Origin: Chitinophagales bacterium 65-1
Lineage (GTDB): Bacteria > Bacteroidota > Bacteroidia > Chitinophagales > Chitinophagaceae
Reading direction: 5' to 3'
NCBI GenBank assembly: GCA_002050465.1
Contig: MWYX01000060.1
Location: 60,613 to 124,612 of the forward strand
Length of the DNA: 64,000 bases
This document shows positions 1 through 7,768 of this stretch, piece by piece; the stretch's first letter is position 1; the number at the start of each line of letters is the position of its first letter. Under the pieces are notes generated by a model, which searched no databases, was not told the origin of the DNA, and was given only the letters and a program-made list of their open reading frames with translations. Made by a program: the position numbers and the translations under genes.

Positions 1-1
1 C

Positions 2-1171
2 CCAATGGCCGTGCTCGATGTGATGTATGATGTAGGGGCGAGGGATGAAAGCCCTCACCAAACAGGGTTTGCTCATCTGTTTGAGCATTTAATGTTTGGT
101 GGAAGCATAAACATTCCATCCTACGACGAGCCCTTGCAGATGGCCGGTGGAGAAAATAATGCATACACCACCAATGATCTTACAAATTATTATATTCAAA
201 TACCAGCTGAAAATTTAGAGACTGCTTTCTGGCTGGAAAGTGACCGTATGCTCTCACTTGCTTTTGATGAAAATAGCCTGGATGTACAACGCAAGGTGGT
301 TGTAGAAGAATTTAAAGAGCATTATCTTAATAAGCCGTATGGTGATGTGTGGCATAAAATGCGTGCCCTTGCTTACCAGGTTCATCCTTATCAATGGATG
401 ACAATTGGCAAAGAGCTAAGCCATGTAGAAAATGCACAATTACAGGACGTTAAAAACTTTTTCTTTAAACATTATACGCCTGCCAATGCAATTTTGTGTG
501 TTGCAGGTAATGTAACAACAGAGCAGGTAAAACAACTTGCACAAAAATGGTTTGGCAACATTCCCCCGGGCGAAAAATATAATCGACGGATTCCACGGGA
601 ACCAAAACAAACAAATAAGCGCCAGCTGGAGGTAAAAGCAAGGGTTCCTTTGGATGCATTGTATAAATGCTGGCATATTTATCCCAGGCTTGATAAAAGA
701 TACTATACCGCTGACCTTATAACCGATCTTTTAAGCGGCGGGGGATCATCAAGATTGTATCAAAGCCTGGTTAAGGAAAAACAGTTGTTCAGTAATATTA
801 ATTGCTTTCATTTTGGAAGTGTAGATGCTGGTTTAATGGCAATAGAAGGCAAATTGGTTAAGGGCATACAAATGAAAGATGCAGAAAGGGCAATTGAAGA
901 AGAACTGGAAAAAATGAAATCCGAAACTGTCAGCGAAACTGAATTGGAAAAAGTAAAGAATAAAACCGAAAGCCTGATGGCTTTTGAAGATGTGCCATTA
1001 ATGAGTCGTGCAGGGAGTTTGGCTACTTATGAATTATTGGGAGATGCCAATCTTATGAACAAAGAGCTGGAGCACTACCAGGCAGTAACTGTACAGGATA
1101 TTCTACAGGAAAGCAAAAATATTTTTAATGAAAATAACTGTAGCACATTGTATTATTACTCAGAAAATTAA
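2..1171 (+). CDS. M16 family zinc metallopeptidase, catalytic subunit, 5' partial
   Basis: This is an insulinase/processing-peptidase type (M16) zinc protease. The zinc motif HLFEH lies about 24 residues into the visible part and the distal metal ligand is probably one of two Glu in VVVEEF, about 72 residues later, so the HxxEH...E signature is complete and the subunit should be active. The frame is open to the left edge and the first visible Met lies inside the N-terminal beta strand that precedes the zinc motif in this family, so the true start is upstream of the window. The companion M16 gene lies about 700 bases downstream, and the two are usually adjacent in Bacteroidota; here a toxin-antitoxin cassette separates them. 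The substrate is unknown; such pairs are usually periplasmic or cell-envelope peptidases. Confidence 0.93.
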   Translation, partial: PMAVLDVMYDVGARDESPHQTGFAHLFEHLMFGGSINIPSYDEPLQMAGGENNAYTTNDLTNYYIQIPAENLETAFWLESDRMLSLAFDENSLDVQRKVVVEEFKEHYLNKPYGDVWHKMRALAYQVHPYQWMTIGKELSHVENAQLQDVKNFFFKHYTPANAILCVAGNVTTEQVKQLAQKWFGNIPPGEKYNRRIPREPKQTNKRQLEVKARVPLDALYKCWHIYPRLDKRYYTADLITDLLSGGGSSRLYQSLVKEKQLFSNINCFHFGSVDAGLMAIEGKLVKGIQMKDAERAIEEELEKMKSETVSETELEKVKNKTESLMAFEDVPLMSRAGSLATYELLGDANLMNKELEHYQAVTVQDILQESKNIFNENNCSTLYYYSEN

Positions 1172-1237
1172 ATTGTAAATTTGAGAAATCATTTTTTCTA
1201 TGTTAACTAAGAAAAAAATAATTGAAGTATAAAAGCC

Positions 1238-1381
1238 ATGCCGGAAGATAATTTTGAGGACATTGATGTATTGCTTGAAAAAATTATTGTATTCGATAAA
1301 ATTGAAATGGGTTTAAAAGATGTTGATGATGGCAATATAATTTCTAATGAAGAAATGAAGAATGTAATTGACCCATGGTAA
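1238..1381 (+). CDS. orphan antitoxin-like small protein (47 aa)
   Basis: This short ORF is not in the ORF track. It encodes 47 residues and is closed upstream by an in-frame TGA. Its C-terminal half has the pattern KIEMGLKDVDDGNIISNEE followed by a final PW, which resembles the tail of the next protein (KLEQAEQDIQQGKVYTTDEA, then RWFR): an amphipathic helix, a D-x-x-x-G-x-[IV]-[YI]-[ST] turn, then an acidic helix ending in Trp. That pattern is typical of small antitoxins that partner RelE/ParE toxins. It has no toxin of its own, and only 21 bases separate it from the second antitoxin. It may be a leftover of a tandem module whose toxin was lost, or a second regulator of the same toxin. The family assignment is by pattern only. 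Confidence 0.6.
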   Translation: MPEDNFEDIDVLLEKIIVFDKIEMGLKDVDDGNIISNEEMKNVIDPW

Positions 1382-1402
1382 AGATTTAAAGAATAAAACT
1401 TT

Positions 1403-1591
1403 ATGTCAAATCAAAATATAAAAGCAGAAGTAACTAAAATAACTAAACAACTTTCTCTAGAAGATGCAAATGATATTTTTTACAAAATAATATTGGAAAA
1501 AAAATTAGAGCAGGCAGAGCAAGACATACAGCAAGGAAAAGTTTATACCACTGATGAGGCAAAAGAGAAATTAAAAAGATGGTTCAGGTAA
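1403..1591 (+). CDS. type II antitoxin paired with RelE/ParE toxin
   Basis: This is a 62-residue acidic-basic helical protein with the small-antitoxin tail (EQDIQQGKVYTTDEAKEKL, ending RWFR). Its stop overlaps the toxin start by 13 bases, which is usual for antitoxin-toxin pairs and suggests coupled translation. The expected role is to bind and neutralise the toxin and, with it, repress its own promoter. No clear DNA-binding fold can be named from the sequence; it could belong to the addiction-module component family common in Bacteroidota and Cyanobacteria. Confidence 0.78.
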   Translation: MSNQNIKAEVTKITKQLSLEDANDIFYKIILEKKLEQAEQDIQQGKVYTTDEAKEKLKRWFR

Positions 1592-1875
1592 TTTGGACTA
1601 AAAGAGCTGTTGCCGATTTAGATTCCATTGGTAAATATATTGCCATAGATTCCGAATATGCAGCACAAAAATTTGTACAGGAATTAATAAAAAAGGCAGA
1701 ATCGCTTATTAATTATCCGGAAAAAGGACGCCCGATTCCAGAAAAGATTACCGGAAAATATAGACAGATACTTCACAGGAATTATCGCATTATTTATAAG
1801 TTGATCAGAAGAAGAGTAATTATTTATTCTGTTTACCATCAAAAAAAATTGTTACTAAAAATAGATAATGCTTAA
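1579..1875 (+). CDS. RelE/ParE superfamily toxin
   Basis: This 98-residue protein has the RelE/ParE layout: an N-terminal strand VQVIWTKRAVADLDSI, two helices, the middle motif PEKGRPIPE, then RQILHRNYRIIYKL and the last strand VIIYSVYHQKK. The YRIIY strand and the VYH segment match the ParE/RelE core. It could be an mRNA interferase or a gyrase poison; the sequence alone does not decide. The start overlaps the antitoxin by 13 bases, and its stop overlaps the start of the next M16 peptidase gene by 8 bases, so translation of the peptidase may be coupled to the toxin. No truncation is seen. Confidence 0.88.
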   Translation: MVQVIWTKRAVADLDSIGKYIAIDSEYAAQKFVQELIKKAESLINYPEKGRPIPEKITGKYRQILHRNYRIIYKLIRRRVIIYSVYHQKKLLLKIDNA

Positions 1876-3145
1876 CAGAACAGTTTCCCCGCCAATAAAA
1901 CATGCAGTTGATTTTAATCTCACCTTAAAACCTTACGATAAAATTGTATTAAAAAATAATGCTCCTGTATATGCAATAAACGCTGGTGTGGAAGAGGTAA
2001 TGATGCTGGAGTTTGTTTTTTATGCAGGCAATTGTTACGAACAAAAAAACATTATTGCCGCAGCAACCAATAATTTATTAAAGAACGGAACTTCTGAAAA
2101 AACTGCTTTCCAGATAAATGAACACTTTGAATATTATGGTGCATATTTAAATCGGGCTTGTCATAACGAAACAGCAACGCTTACATTGCATTGCCTCTCA
2201 AAGCATTTAAATAATTTGTTACCGGTAATCAGGGAAATACTTTCCGATTCCATATTTGCGGAACATGAGTTAGAGATATTTAAACAAAACAGTAAACAAC
2301 AGCTATCTGTTAATTTACAAAAAGGTGATTTTGTTGCCAACCGGTTAATTGATAAATATTTATACGGCGAAGATCATCCTTATGGAAAATTTACTACACC
2401 TGAAAGTTATGATGCATTGCAGGCGAAGGAAATCAGAAATTTTTATACCGGCTATTATTTAAAAGGTAAGTGTATTTTATTTGCTGCAGGTAAATTACCC
2501 GTTGATTTTGAAGAACAGTTAAATAACTTTTTCGGAGACCTGAATTTTAATGAATCAATTCCGCCTCCGGCAGACATGGCAACACCTGCAACTGAGAAAA
2601 AGTTAAGGATAAAAAATGATCCCAACAGTGTACAGGGGGCAATCCGAATTGCCCGACCATTCCCCAACCGCCATCACCCAGACTTTAAAAAAGTAATGAT
2701 ACTAAATACATTATTCGGAGGGTTTTTTGGATCAAGGCTTATGGCAAATATCAGGGAAGAGAAAGGCTATACGTATGGTATACACAGCTATATACAAAAT
2801 CATATTCAGCAAACGGCATGGATGATAAGTACAGAAGCCGGGAAAGATGTTTGCGAAGCAGCAATTAAAGAAATATATAAAGAAATGAATTTATTAAAAG
2901 TAGAATTGGTGGATGACGAAGAATTGCTGTTAGTAAAGAATTACATGATGGGCAGCAACCTTGGTGACCTTGATGGACCTTTTCAGATCATTAACCGCTG
3001 GAAAAACCTCATTCTTAATGACCTGGACGAAAATTATTTTTATGATTCAATGAATACAATAAAAAATATTACCGGTAATGAACTTAATGATCTTGCAAAT
3101 AAATATCTTATACCTAAAGATTTTTTTGAATTGGTTGTTGTATAG
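1868..3145 (+). CDS. M16 family peptidase-like protein, non-catalytic subunit
   Basis: This 425-residue M16 family protein lacks the HxxEH zinc motif: the equivalent N-terminal part reads FVFYAGNCYEQKNIIAAATN. It keeps the C-terminal substrate-binding signature FGSRLMANIREEKGYTYGIH with the conserved Arg and Tyr. This is the pattern of the inactive partner in two-gene M16 peptidases, where the active chain carries zinc and the partner helps bind peptide. The active partner is the first gene in the window. The ATG overlaps the toxin stop by 8 bases, which is odd for a housekeeping-type gene and suggests that the toxin-antitoxin cassette arrived between the pair. Confidence 0.92.
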   Translation: MLNRTVSPPIKHAVDFNLTLKPYDKIVLKNNAPVYAINAGVEEVMMLEFVFYAGNCYEQKNIIAAATNNLLKNGTSEKTAFQINEHFEYYGAYLNRACHNETATLTLHCLSKHLNNLLPVIREILSDSIFAEHELEIFKQNSKQQLSVNLQKGDFVANRLIDKYLYGEDHPYGKFTTPESYDALQAKEIRNFYTGYYLKGKCILFAAGKLPVDFEEQLNNFFGDLNFNESIPPPADMATPATEKKLRIKNDPNSVQGAIRIARPFPNRHHPDFKKVMILNTLFGGFFGSRLMANIREEKGYTYGIHSYIQNHIQQTAWMISTEAGKDVCEAAIKEIYKEMNLLKVELVDDEELLLVKNYMMGSNLGDLDGPFQIINRWKNLILNDLDENYFYDSMNTIKNITGNELNDLANKYLIPKDFFELVVV

Positions 3146-3153
3146 TTACAAAT

Positions 3154-3909
3154 TTATTGGCGCTTAACTGCATTATAATAATTAAGAAATCGTATAACAT
3201 CAGTTTCTCTTTTAAAATCAATATTGTTTTCTTTTATCCAGTCATAAAACTTAGAAGAAGACGGAAGAAATGCAAGCACATTATCCTTACTTAATTTTTT
3301 AATCCTTTCAACTTTTTCGCCTGATTTTAAAAAATAATAACGATCATCGGAAAAGTAATACCGCTTTAATGTTCTAAACAGAGAATCACCTACTGAAACC
3401 TTTCTTTTTACATATTTCAAAAGCTGGTAATCACCATAATTTAAAACCTGAACAAAATCATTCAACTTTTTATTATCTAAAAACAAATTTGGAACATAAC
3501 TGATAAATGCAGCAGTGGTTATTGAAGTATCATTTTGCTTAAAAAAAATAATTGATGTTACAGGATTCTGTAATACTTTTTCTTCATCTTTTATTAAAAC
3601 ATGCACTTCATTAGTGGCCAGGTTTAATTTAAGCGGCACTATTCCTAACAGCGAACTGTTTTGATATAGTGCAGCAGATTGCCAATCATTGTTCCAAAAC
3701 CTGCTGCCTGTAATACGTGAATAAGGTATTTTATTCTCATTAATATTAGGAATAAATGTTTCTTCAATCACCCTGTTAAATTTGGCATCCCTAAGATTTG
3801 TAATTTCCCCAAATCTATTGAATTGTATAGTTGGCCCTTGCTGTTGTGCAATTGCAGAAGCATATATCATATTGAGCAGAATAATAACAAGTGTTTTTAA
3901 AAACTGCAT
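3154..3909 (-). CDS. secreted protein of unknown function
   Basis: This 251-residue protein has an N-terminal signal peptide (hydrophobic stretch about residues 5-20, ending ASAIAQ). No known family was recognised. The mature part is mixed alpha/beta and rich in Lys, Tyr and Phe, and it includes the segment YYFSDDRYYFLKSGEKVERI. The gene converges on the M16 gene with 8 bases between the stops. Such proteins are frequent single-gene species-level envelope proteins in this phylum; no function is proposed. Confidence 0.75.
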   Translation of the reverse strand: MQFLKTLVIILLNMIYASAIAQQQGPTIQFNRFGEITNLRDAKFNRVIEETFIPNINENKIPYSRITGSRFWNNDWQSAALYQNSSLLGIVPLKLNLATNEVHVLIKDEEKVLQNPVTSIIFFKQNDTSITTAAFISYVPNLFLDNKKLNDFVQVLNYGDYQLLKYVKRKVSVGDSLFRTLKRYYFSDDRYYFLKSGEKVERIKKLSKDNVLAFLPSSSKFYDWIKENNIDFKRETDVIRFLNYYNAVKRQ

Positions 3910-4008
3910 ACGGGATGTTTATTTTTGGTGATTTTTAAAGTTAACAAAAAAAAGGATGTAAAAATTATATTTTTTCTTTTAATTAGATATCTCCAACTAA
4001 AGAATCAT

Positions 4009-4016
4009 TACTTTTG
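4009..4016 (+). promoter_or_regulatory. Bacteroidota -7 element TACTTTTG
   Basis: TACTTTTG fits the TAnnTTTG -7 consensus of the primary sigma factor in Bacteroidota. It sits 16 bases before the ATG of the holin-like gene. The -33 TTTG box is not clear, so this is a moderate call. Confidence 0.4.
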
Positions 4017-4032
4017 ATTTAAACTTATTATT

Positions 4033-4371
4033 ATGAGATTCATTATCAATTTACTTATTACGGCTGTTGCAGTATACGTATTGTCAAAGCTTTTAGAACC
4101 GCATGTAGTTATAAACAATTTTACCACTGCCATTATCTTTGCGCTTGTACTTGCCCTTCTCAATGCGATTGTAAAACCGCTTATAGTTATTTTAACGCTT
4201 CCTATCACTATTATTACATTGGGCCTTTTTCTTTTGGTAATAAATGTTCTGATCATTTTGTTAGCTGATAAATTTGTTTCCGGAATTAATATAGATGGTT
4301 TTCTCTGGGCCTTTATTTTTGGTCTCCTGCTATCTGTTGTATCCGCAATAATTGACAGACTGGTAAAATAA
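4033..4371 (+). CDS. phage holin family IV / YvlD-like membrane protein
   Basis: This is a 112-residue, very hydrophobic protein with about four membrane segments and the motif ALLNAIVKPLIVILTLPITIITLGLF, which is the core of the family named phage holin family 4 (YvlD-like, PF04020). In chromosomes these proteins are not phage-linked; they are small inner-membrane proteins of unknown role. The segment DGFLWAFIFGLLLSVVSAIID near the end is also typical. No phage genes are nearby. Confidence 0.85.
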   Translation: MRFIINLLITAVAVYVLSKLLEPHVVINNFTTAIIFALVLALLNAIVKPLIVILTLPITIITLGLFLLVINVLIILLADKFVSGINIDGFLWAFIFGLLLSVVSAIIDRLVK

Positions 4372-4418
4372 AAAACTTTCCATCTTGGTTTTTACTTTGA
4401 ATAGTTGAAATTCGCAAT

Positions 4419-6422
4419 ATGCATTTCAACCGTAAGGATTTTTCTAATGAGGAGCTGATCAATCTGTACAAAAATTTACTTTTCCCAAGAATGATAGAGG
4501 AAAAGATGCTGGTATTATTAAGGCAGGGCAAGATCACAAAATGGTTCAGCGGTATAGGACAGGAAGCCATTTCAGTTGGCGCCACACTTGCCATGCAGCC
4601 TGACGAATGGATAATGCCTTTGCATAGAAACCTTGGTGTTTTCACCTCCAGAAAAATGCCGTTGCATAAATTATTCATGCAGTGGCAGGGGAGCAGGGAG
4701 GGATATAGCAAAGGAAGAGAAAGAAGTTTTCACTTTGGCAGCAAAGAACATTTTATCTGCGGAATGATATCCCATCTTGGCCCTCAGTTAGCCATTGCAG
4801 ATGGCGTTGCGTTGGCATATAAACTTAAAAAACAAAACAAAGTTTCATTGGCTTTTACCGGAGAAGGTGGAACAAGTGAAGGCGATTTTCATGAAGCATT
4901 AAACGTGGCTGCGGTTTGGCACCTGCCTGTAATTTTTATTATTGAGAATAATGGTTATGGGTTAAGCACACCAATCAATGAACAATATAGTTGCGAAAAA
5001 TTAATTGATAAAGCCAAAGGGTATGGGATGGAAGGGGTGCAGATTGATGGGAATAATATTTTGGAAGTATATGATACCATTAAGGGTGTTCGTGAATATT
5101 GCATAAAAAATCAAAAGCCATATTTAATAGAATGTCTCACGTTTAGAATGCGTGGCCATGAAGAAGCCAGCGGCACTAAATATATTGCTAAAGAAAGATT
5201 TGAAGAATGGAGTAAAAAAGATCCTATAAAAAACTATCAAAGGTTTTTAATTGAACAAAAAATTCTATCAGAAATAGAAGTCGCTGATATAAGAAATGAT
5301 TTTAAAAATGATATTGATGCTTCCCTAAATCCCACAAGTGGAGGAATTTCCGAAAGTTTTAGTATTGAAAATGAATTAAAAGATCTGTATGCAGAGAACA
5401 CGCCAAATGTGAAACGGCAAATGTCAGAAAAAAGTTCACGTTTTACTTCTCACGTTTCCCGACAACTTAAGTTCTTCGAAGCAATAAAAGAAGCCTTACA
5501 TCAAAGTATGAAGCAACATGCAAACTTAATTTTGATGGGACAGGATATTGCAGAATATGGAGGCGCTTTTAAAATAACGGAGAACTTTGTAGAGGAGTTT
5601 GGAAAAGAAAGAGTTAGAAACACTCCGCTTTGTGAAAGTGCAATTGTAGGAACTGCATTAGGATTAAGTTTAGAAGGTTATAAAAGTGTTATGGAAATGC
5701 AGTTTGCTGATTTTGTAACTGTTGGGTTTAACCAGATCGTAAATAATCTTGCCAAGATCCATTATCGCTGGGGGCAAAATGCTGATGTTGTGATAAGGAT
5801 GCCGACAGGTGGAGGGGTAGGAGCAGGCCCTTTCCACAGTCAAAGTAATGAAGCATGGTTTGTTCATACGCCGGGATTGAAAGTTGTATATCCATCATCA
5901 CCTAAAGATGCTAAAGGATTGCTTATCGCTGCCATCAACGATCCGAATCCTATACTTTTTTTTGAACACAAGGCTTTATATAGAAGCGTTACCGGTAATG
6001 TACCTGAGGAACATTATGAAATTGAAATAGGTAAAGCAAATATTGTAAAGGCAGGAGAAGATATAAGCATCATTACTTATGGTGCAGGCGTTCATTGGGC
6101 GTTAGAATATGCTGATGAGCATAAAAACATTTCAATACATATTTTAGATTTGCGAACATTGTTGCCGTTGGATTATACCGCAATAAAAGAATCGGTAAGA
6201 AACACGGGTAAAGTTTTAATTCTACATGAAGACACTCTTGTTGGTGGTATTGGCGGGGAGATATCAGCATGGATAAATGAAAATTGTTTTGAATGGCTCG
6301 ATGCTCCGGTTATACGTTGTGCTTCACTTGATACCCCAATTCCTTTTAACGTAGCTTTGGAGAAAAATTTCATGGCACATTTCCGCCTTAATGAATATGT
6401 TAGAAAACTTATTAATTATTGA
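4419..6422 (+). CDS. fused E1 alpha-beta 2-oxoacid (branched-chain) dehydrogenase
   Basis: This 667-residue protein fuses the alpha and beta subunits of the thiamine-diphosphate E1 component of a 2-oxoacid dehydrogenase complex, most likely the branched-chain type. The alpha part (about residues 10-320) has the ThDP motif GEGGTSEGDF...ENN and the RMRGHEEASG segment. The beta part (about 345-667) starts at LKFFEAIKEAL and has MEMQFADF and RMPTGGGVGAGPFHSQS. It would decarboxylate 2-oxo acids and pass the acyl group to the lipoyl of E2; E2 and E3 are not in this window. Fused forms are common in Bacteroidota. The linker (about 325-345) is polar, and its DNA resembles intergenic repeats. Pyruvate as substrate cannot be ruled out. 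Confidence 0.93.
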   Translation: MHFNRKDFSNEELINLYKNLLFPRMIEEKMLVLLRQGKITKWFSGIGQEAISVGATLAMQPDEWIMPLHRNLGVFTSRKMPLHKLFMQWQGSREGYSKGRERSFHFGSKEHFICGMISHLGPQLAIADGVALAYKLKKQNKVSLAFTGEGGTSEGDFHEALNVAAVWHLPVIFIIENNGYGLSTPINEQYSCEKLIDKAKGYGMEGVQIDGNNILEVYDTIKGVREYCIKNQKPYLIECLTFRMRGHEEASGTKYIAKERFEEWSKKDPIKNYQRFLIEQKILSEIEVADIRNDFKNDIDASLNPTSGGISESFSIENELKDLYAENTPNVKRQMSEKSSRFTSHVSRQLKFFEAIKEALHQSMKQHANLILMGQDIAEYGGAFKITENFVEEFGKERVRNTPLCESAIVGTALGLSLEGYKSVMEMQFADFVTVGFNQIVNNLAKIHYRWGQNADVVIRMPTGGGVGAGPFHSQSNEAWFVHTPGLKVVYPSSPKDAKGLLIAAINDPNPILFFEHKALYRSVTGNVPEEHYEIEIGKANIVKAGEDISIITYGAGVHWALEYADEHKNISIHILDLRTLLPLDYTAIKESVRNTGKVLILHEDTLVGGIGGEISAWINENCFEWLDAPVIRCASLDTPIPFNVALEKNFMAHFRLNEYVRKLINY

Positions 6423-6438
6423 TAAATTATGCGCAAGA

Positions 6439-7020
6439 ATGAAACATAATCTCTTTTTAATTATTCTTTTATGTTTTTTCGGTTCTGCTATTGGGCAGGG
6501 TAAAGTTTCAGCTGTGGGCAGGTTAAATAATTATAGTGACAGTGTTTTAAAAATAGTTAATAATTGTAGTTCTCAGGACAATGAAATTATCAAAGCTATT
6601 AAGGAAAAAAATGCAGGGGATATTGAAAAGCGAAGAATAGCATTGCTCCAATGCGCAACAGAAGGAATAAAAGAACTTACTGCCATTAAAAGCTTCGATG
6701 AGGATCCGGCATTAATTTATAGTTCCCGGGAAACATTGAATTTTTATAAACAAATTGCAGAATGGGATATTCCACAAATACGGGATTTTTTTATAATGGA
6801 AAAAAACTTTCTGAAAGCTAAAAAAGATTTTAAAAAGAAGTCTCTCAAAAAATATTCCCAGGCAGAAATATATGCTTATAATAACGAGGTTAAAAAATAT
6901 AATGAAGGGGTACTTCGTTATACACAGTTCAATGAGTTTATTGCTAATAGCCGAAAGAAAATTTGGTATAATTGGAATGCATCCCAAAAATTATTTATGG
7001 ATACCCATAGAGCTAATTAA
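6439..7020 (+). CDS. secreted protein of unknown function
   Basis: This 193-residue protein has a clear signal peptide (MKHNLFLIILLCFFGSAIGQ). The ORF track starts at 6391, inside the E1 gene; the ATG at 6439 is chosen because the signal peptide begins there and it lies just after the E1 stop. The mature part is helical with many Lys and Glu (NFLKAKKDFKKKSLKKYSQ). It resembles, loosely, the LIC11966-like surface protein group, but this is weak. Its nearness to the E1 gene is probably incidental. Confidence 0.7.
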   Translation: MKHNLFLIILLCFFGSAIGQGKVSAVGRLNNYSDSVLKIVNNCSSQDNEIIKAIKEKNAGDIEKRRIALLQCATEGIKELTAIKSFDEDPALIYSSRETLNFYKQIAEWDIPQIRDFFIMEKNFLKAKKDFKKKSLKKYSQAEIYAYNNEVKKYNEGVLRYTQFNEFIANSRKKIWYNWNASQKLFMDTHRAN

Positions 7021-7192
7021 TAAAATTTTGTTTCATACCAAATAATTTTTATACCTTCAATTTTCCGGCATACTGTGAGCTAAGTCACCCCATTTTTCTT
7101 AAAAAACCACTAACTGAAGAATCTCTGAAAATATTATTTGCTTTCCTGTGTAATAATACCCAACCTTTTTTAAAAAATTTAAATTTAAAACC

Positions 7193-7657
7193 ATGAAGCA
7201 ATTAAAAATTAAAAATTACTTTTTTGTTTTCTTTTCATTTTTATTTCTAATTAGCTGTAATGACACTGCAACTACTTCAGAAAAAAATAATGATACAGCT
7301 ACAACGGTTACTAAAAGTGACACATCCGATATGCCGGCATACGATGTTGCCATGGATCCATTAACAGTGGAAGCGGAATTTGCCAAAAAGCTTGGTGATA
7401 CATTGAATATAAAAGTGTATGAGGTTACGCTAAAGCCGGGTGATTCAGTCGCACTGCATACACATCCTGATAATACGCTGTATGTGCTACAGGGCGGTAA
7501 AATCATTATAACTCCTCAGGGAGCCGGCCCGCAGGAAATTGATGTGAAAGCGGGTATGGCAATAATTTCCGGCTCACAGACGCACTCCGGTAAAAACATT
7601 GGTCGTACCACGGTAAAGCTACTTGTACACGATATTTACAGGCCACGGGGAAAATAA
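7193..7657 (+). CDS. cupin-domain lipoprotein
   Basis: This 154-residue protein has a lipoprotein signal (hydrophobic stretch then FLISC, with Cys about residue 22) and a Thr/Asp-rich spacer. A single cupin domain fills residues 60-150, with metal motif 1 LHTHPDNTLYVLQGG and motif 2 region SGSQTHSGKN. The two His of the first motif and the later His could bind a metal. The protein would sit on the outer face of a membrane. The enzyme reaction, if any, is unknown; small cupins like this may be stress-related dioxygenases or sugar-binding proteins. Confidence 0.82.
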   Translation: MKQLKIKNYFFVFFSFLFLISCNDTATTSEKNNDTATTVTKSDTSDMPAYDVAMDPLTVEAEFAKKLGDTLNIKVYEVTLKPGDSVALHTHPDNTLYVLQGGKIIITPQGAGPQEIDVKAGMAIISGSQTHSGKNIGRTTVKLLVHDIYRPRGK

Positions 7658-7768
7658 AGTATATTGTAGTTTTGATACCTGTCAGTAGTTTGCAAAAGCA
7701 GGGACGGGCTTCATAGCAGTGTTGGGTCATCTTATGTGCACATGGGCCTTAGATACTGGCAGGATTCT

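Noticed and set aside
4033-4371. Holin-like gene as a sign of a prophage
   Set aside because: YvlD-like proteins are normal chromosomal genes, and no phage genes lie around it.
4313-4711. 132-residue minus-strand ORF across the holin-like and E1 genes
   Set aside because: It overlaps two better-supported genes and shows no family pattern.
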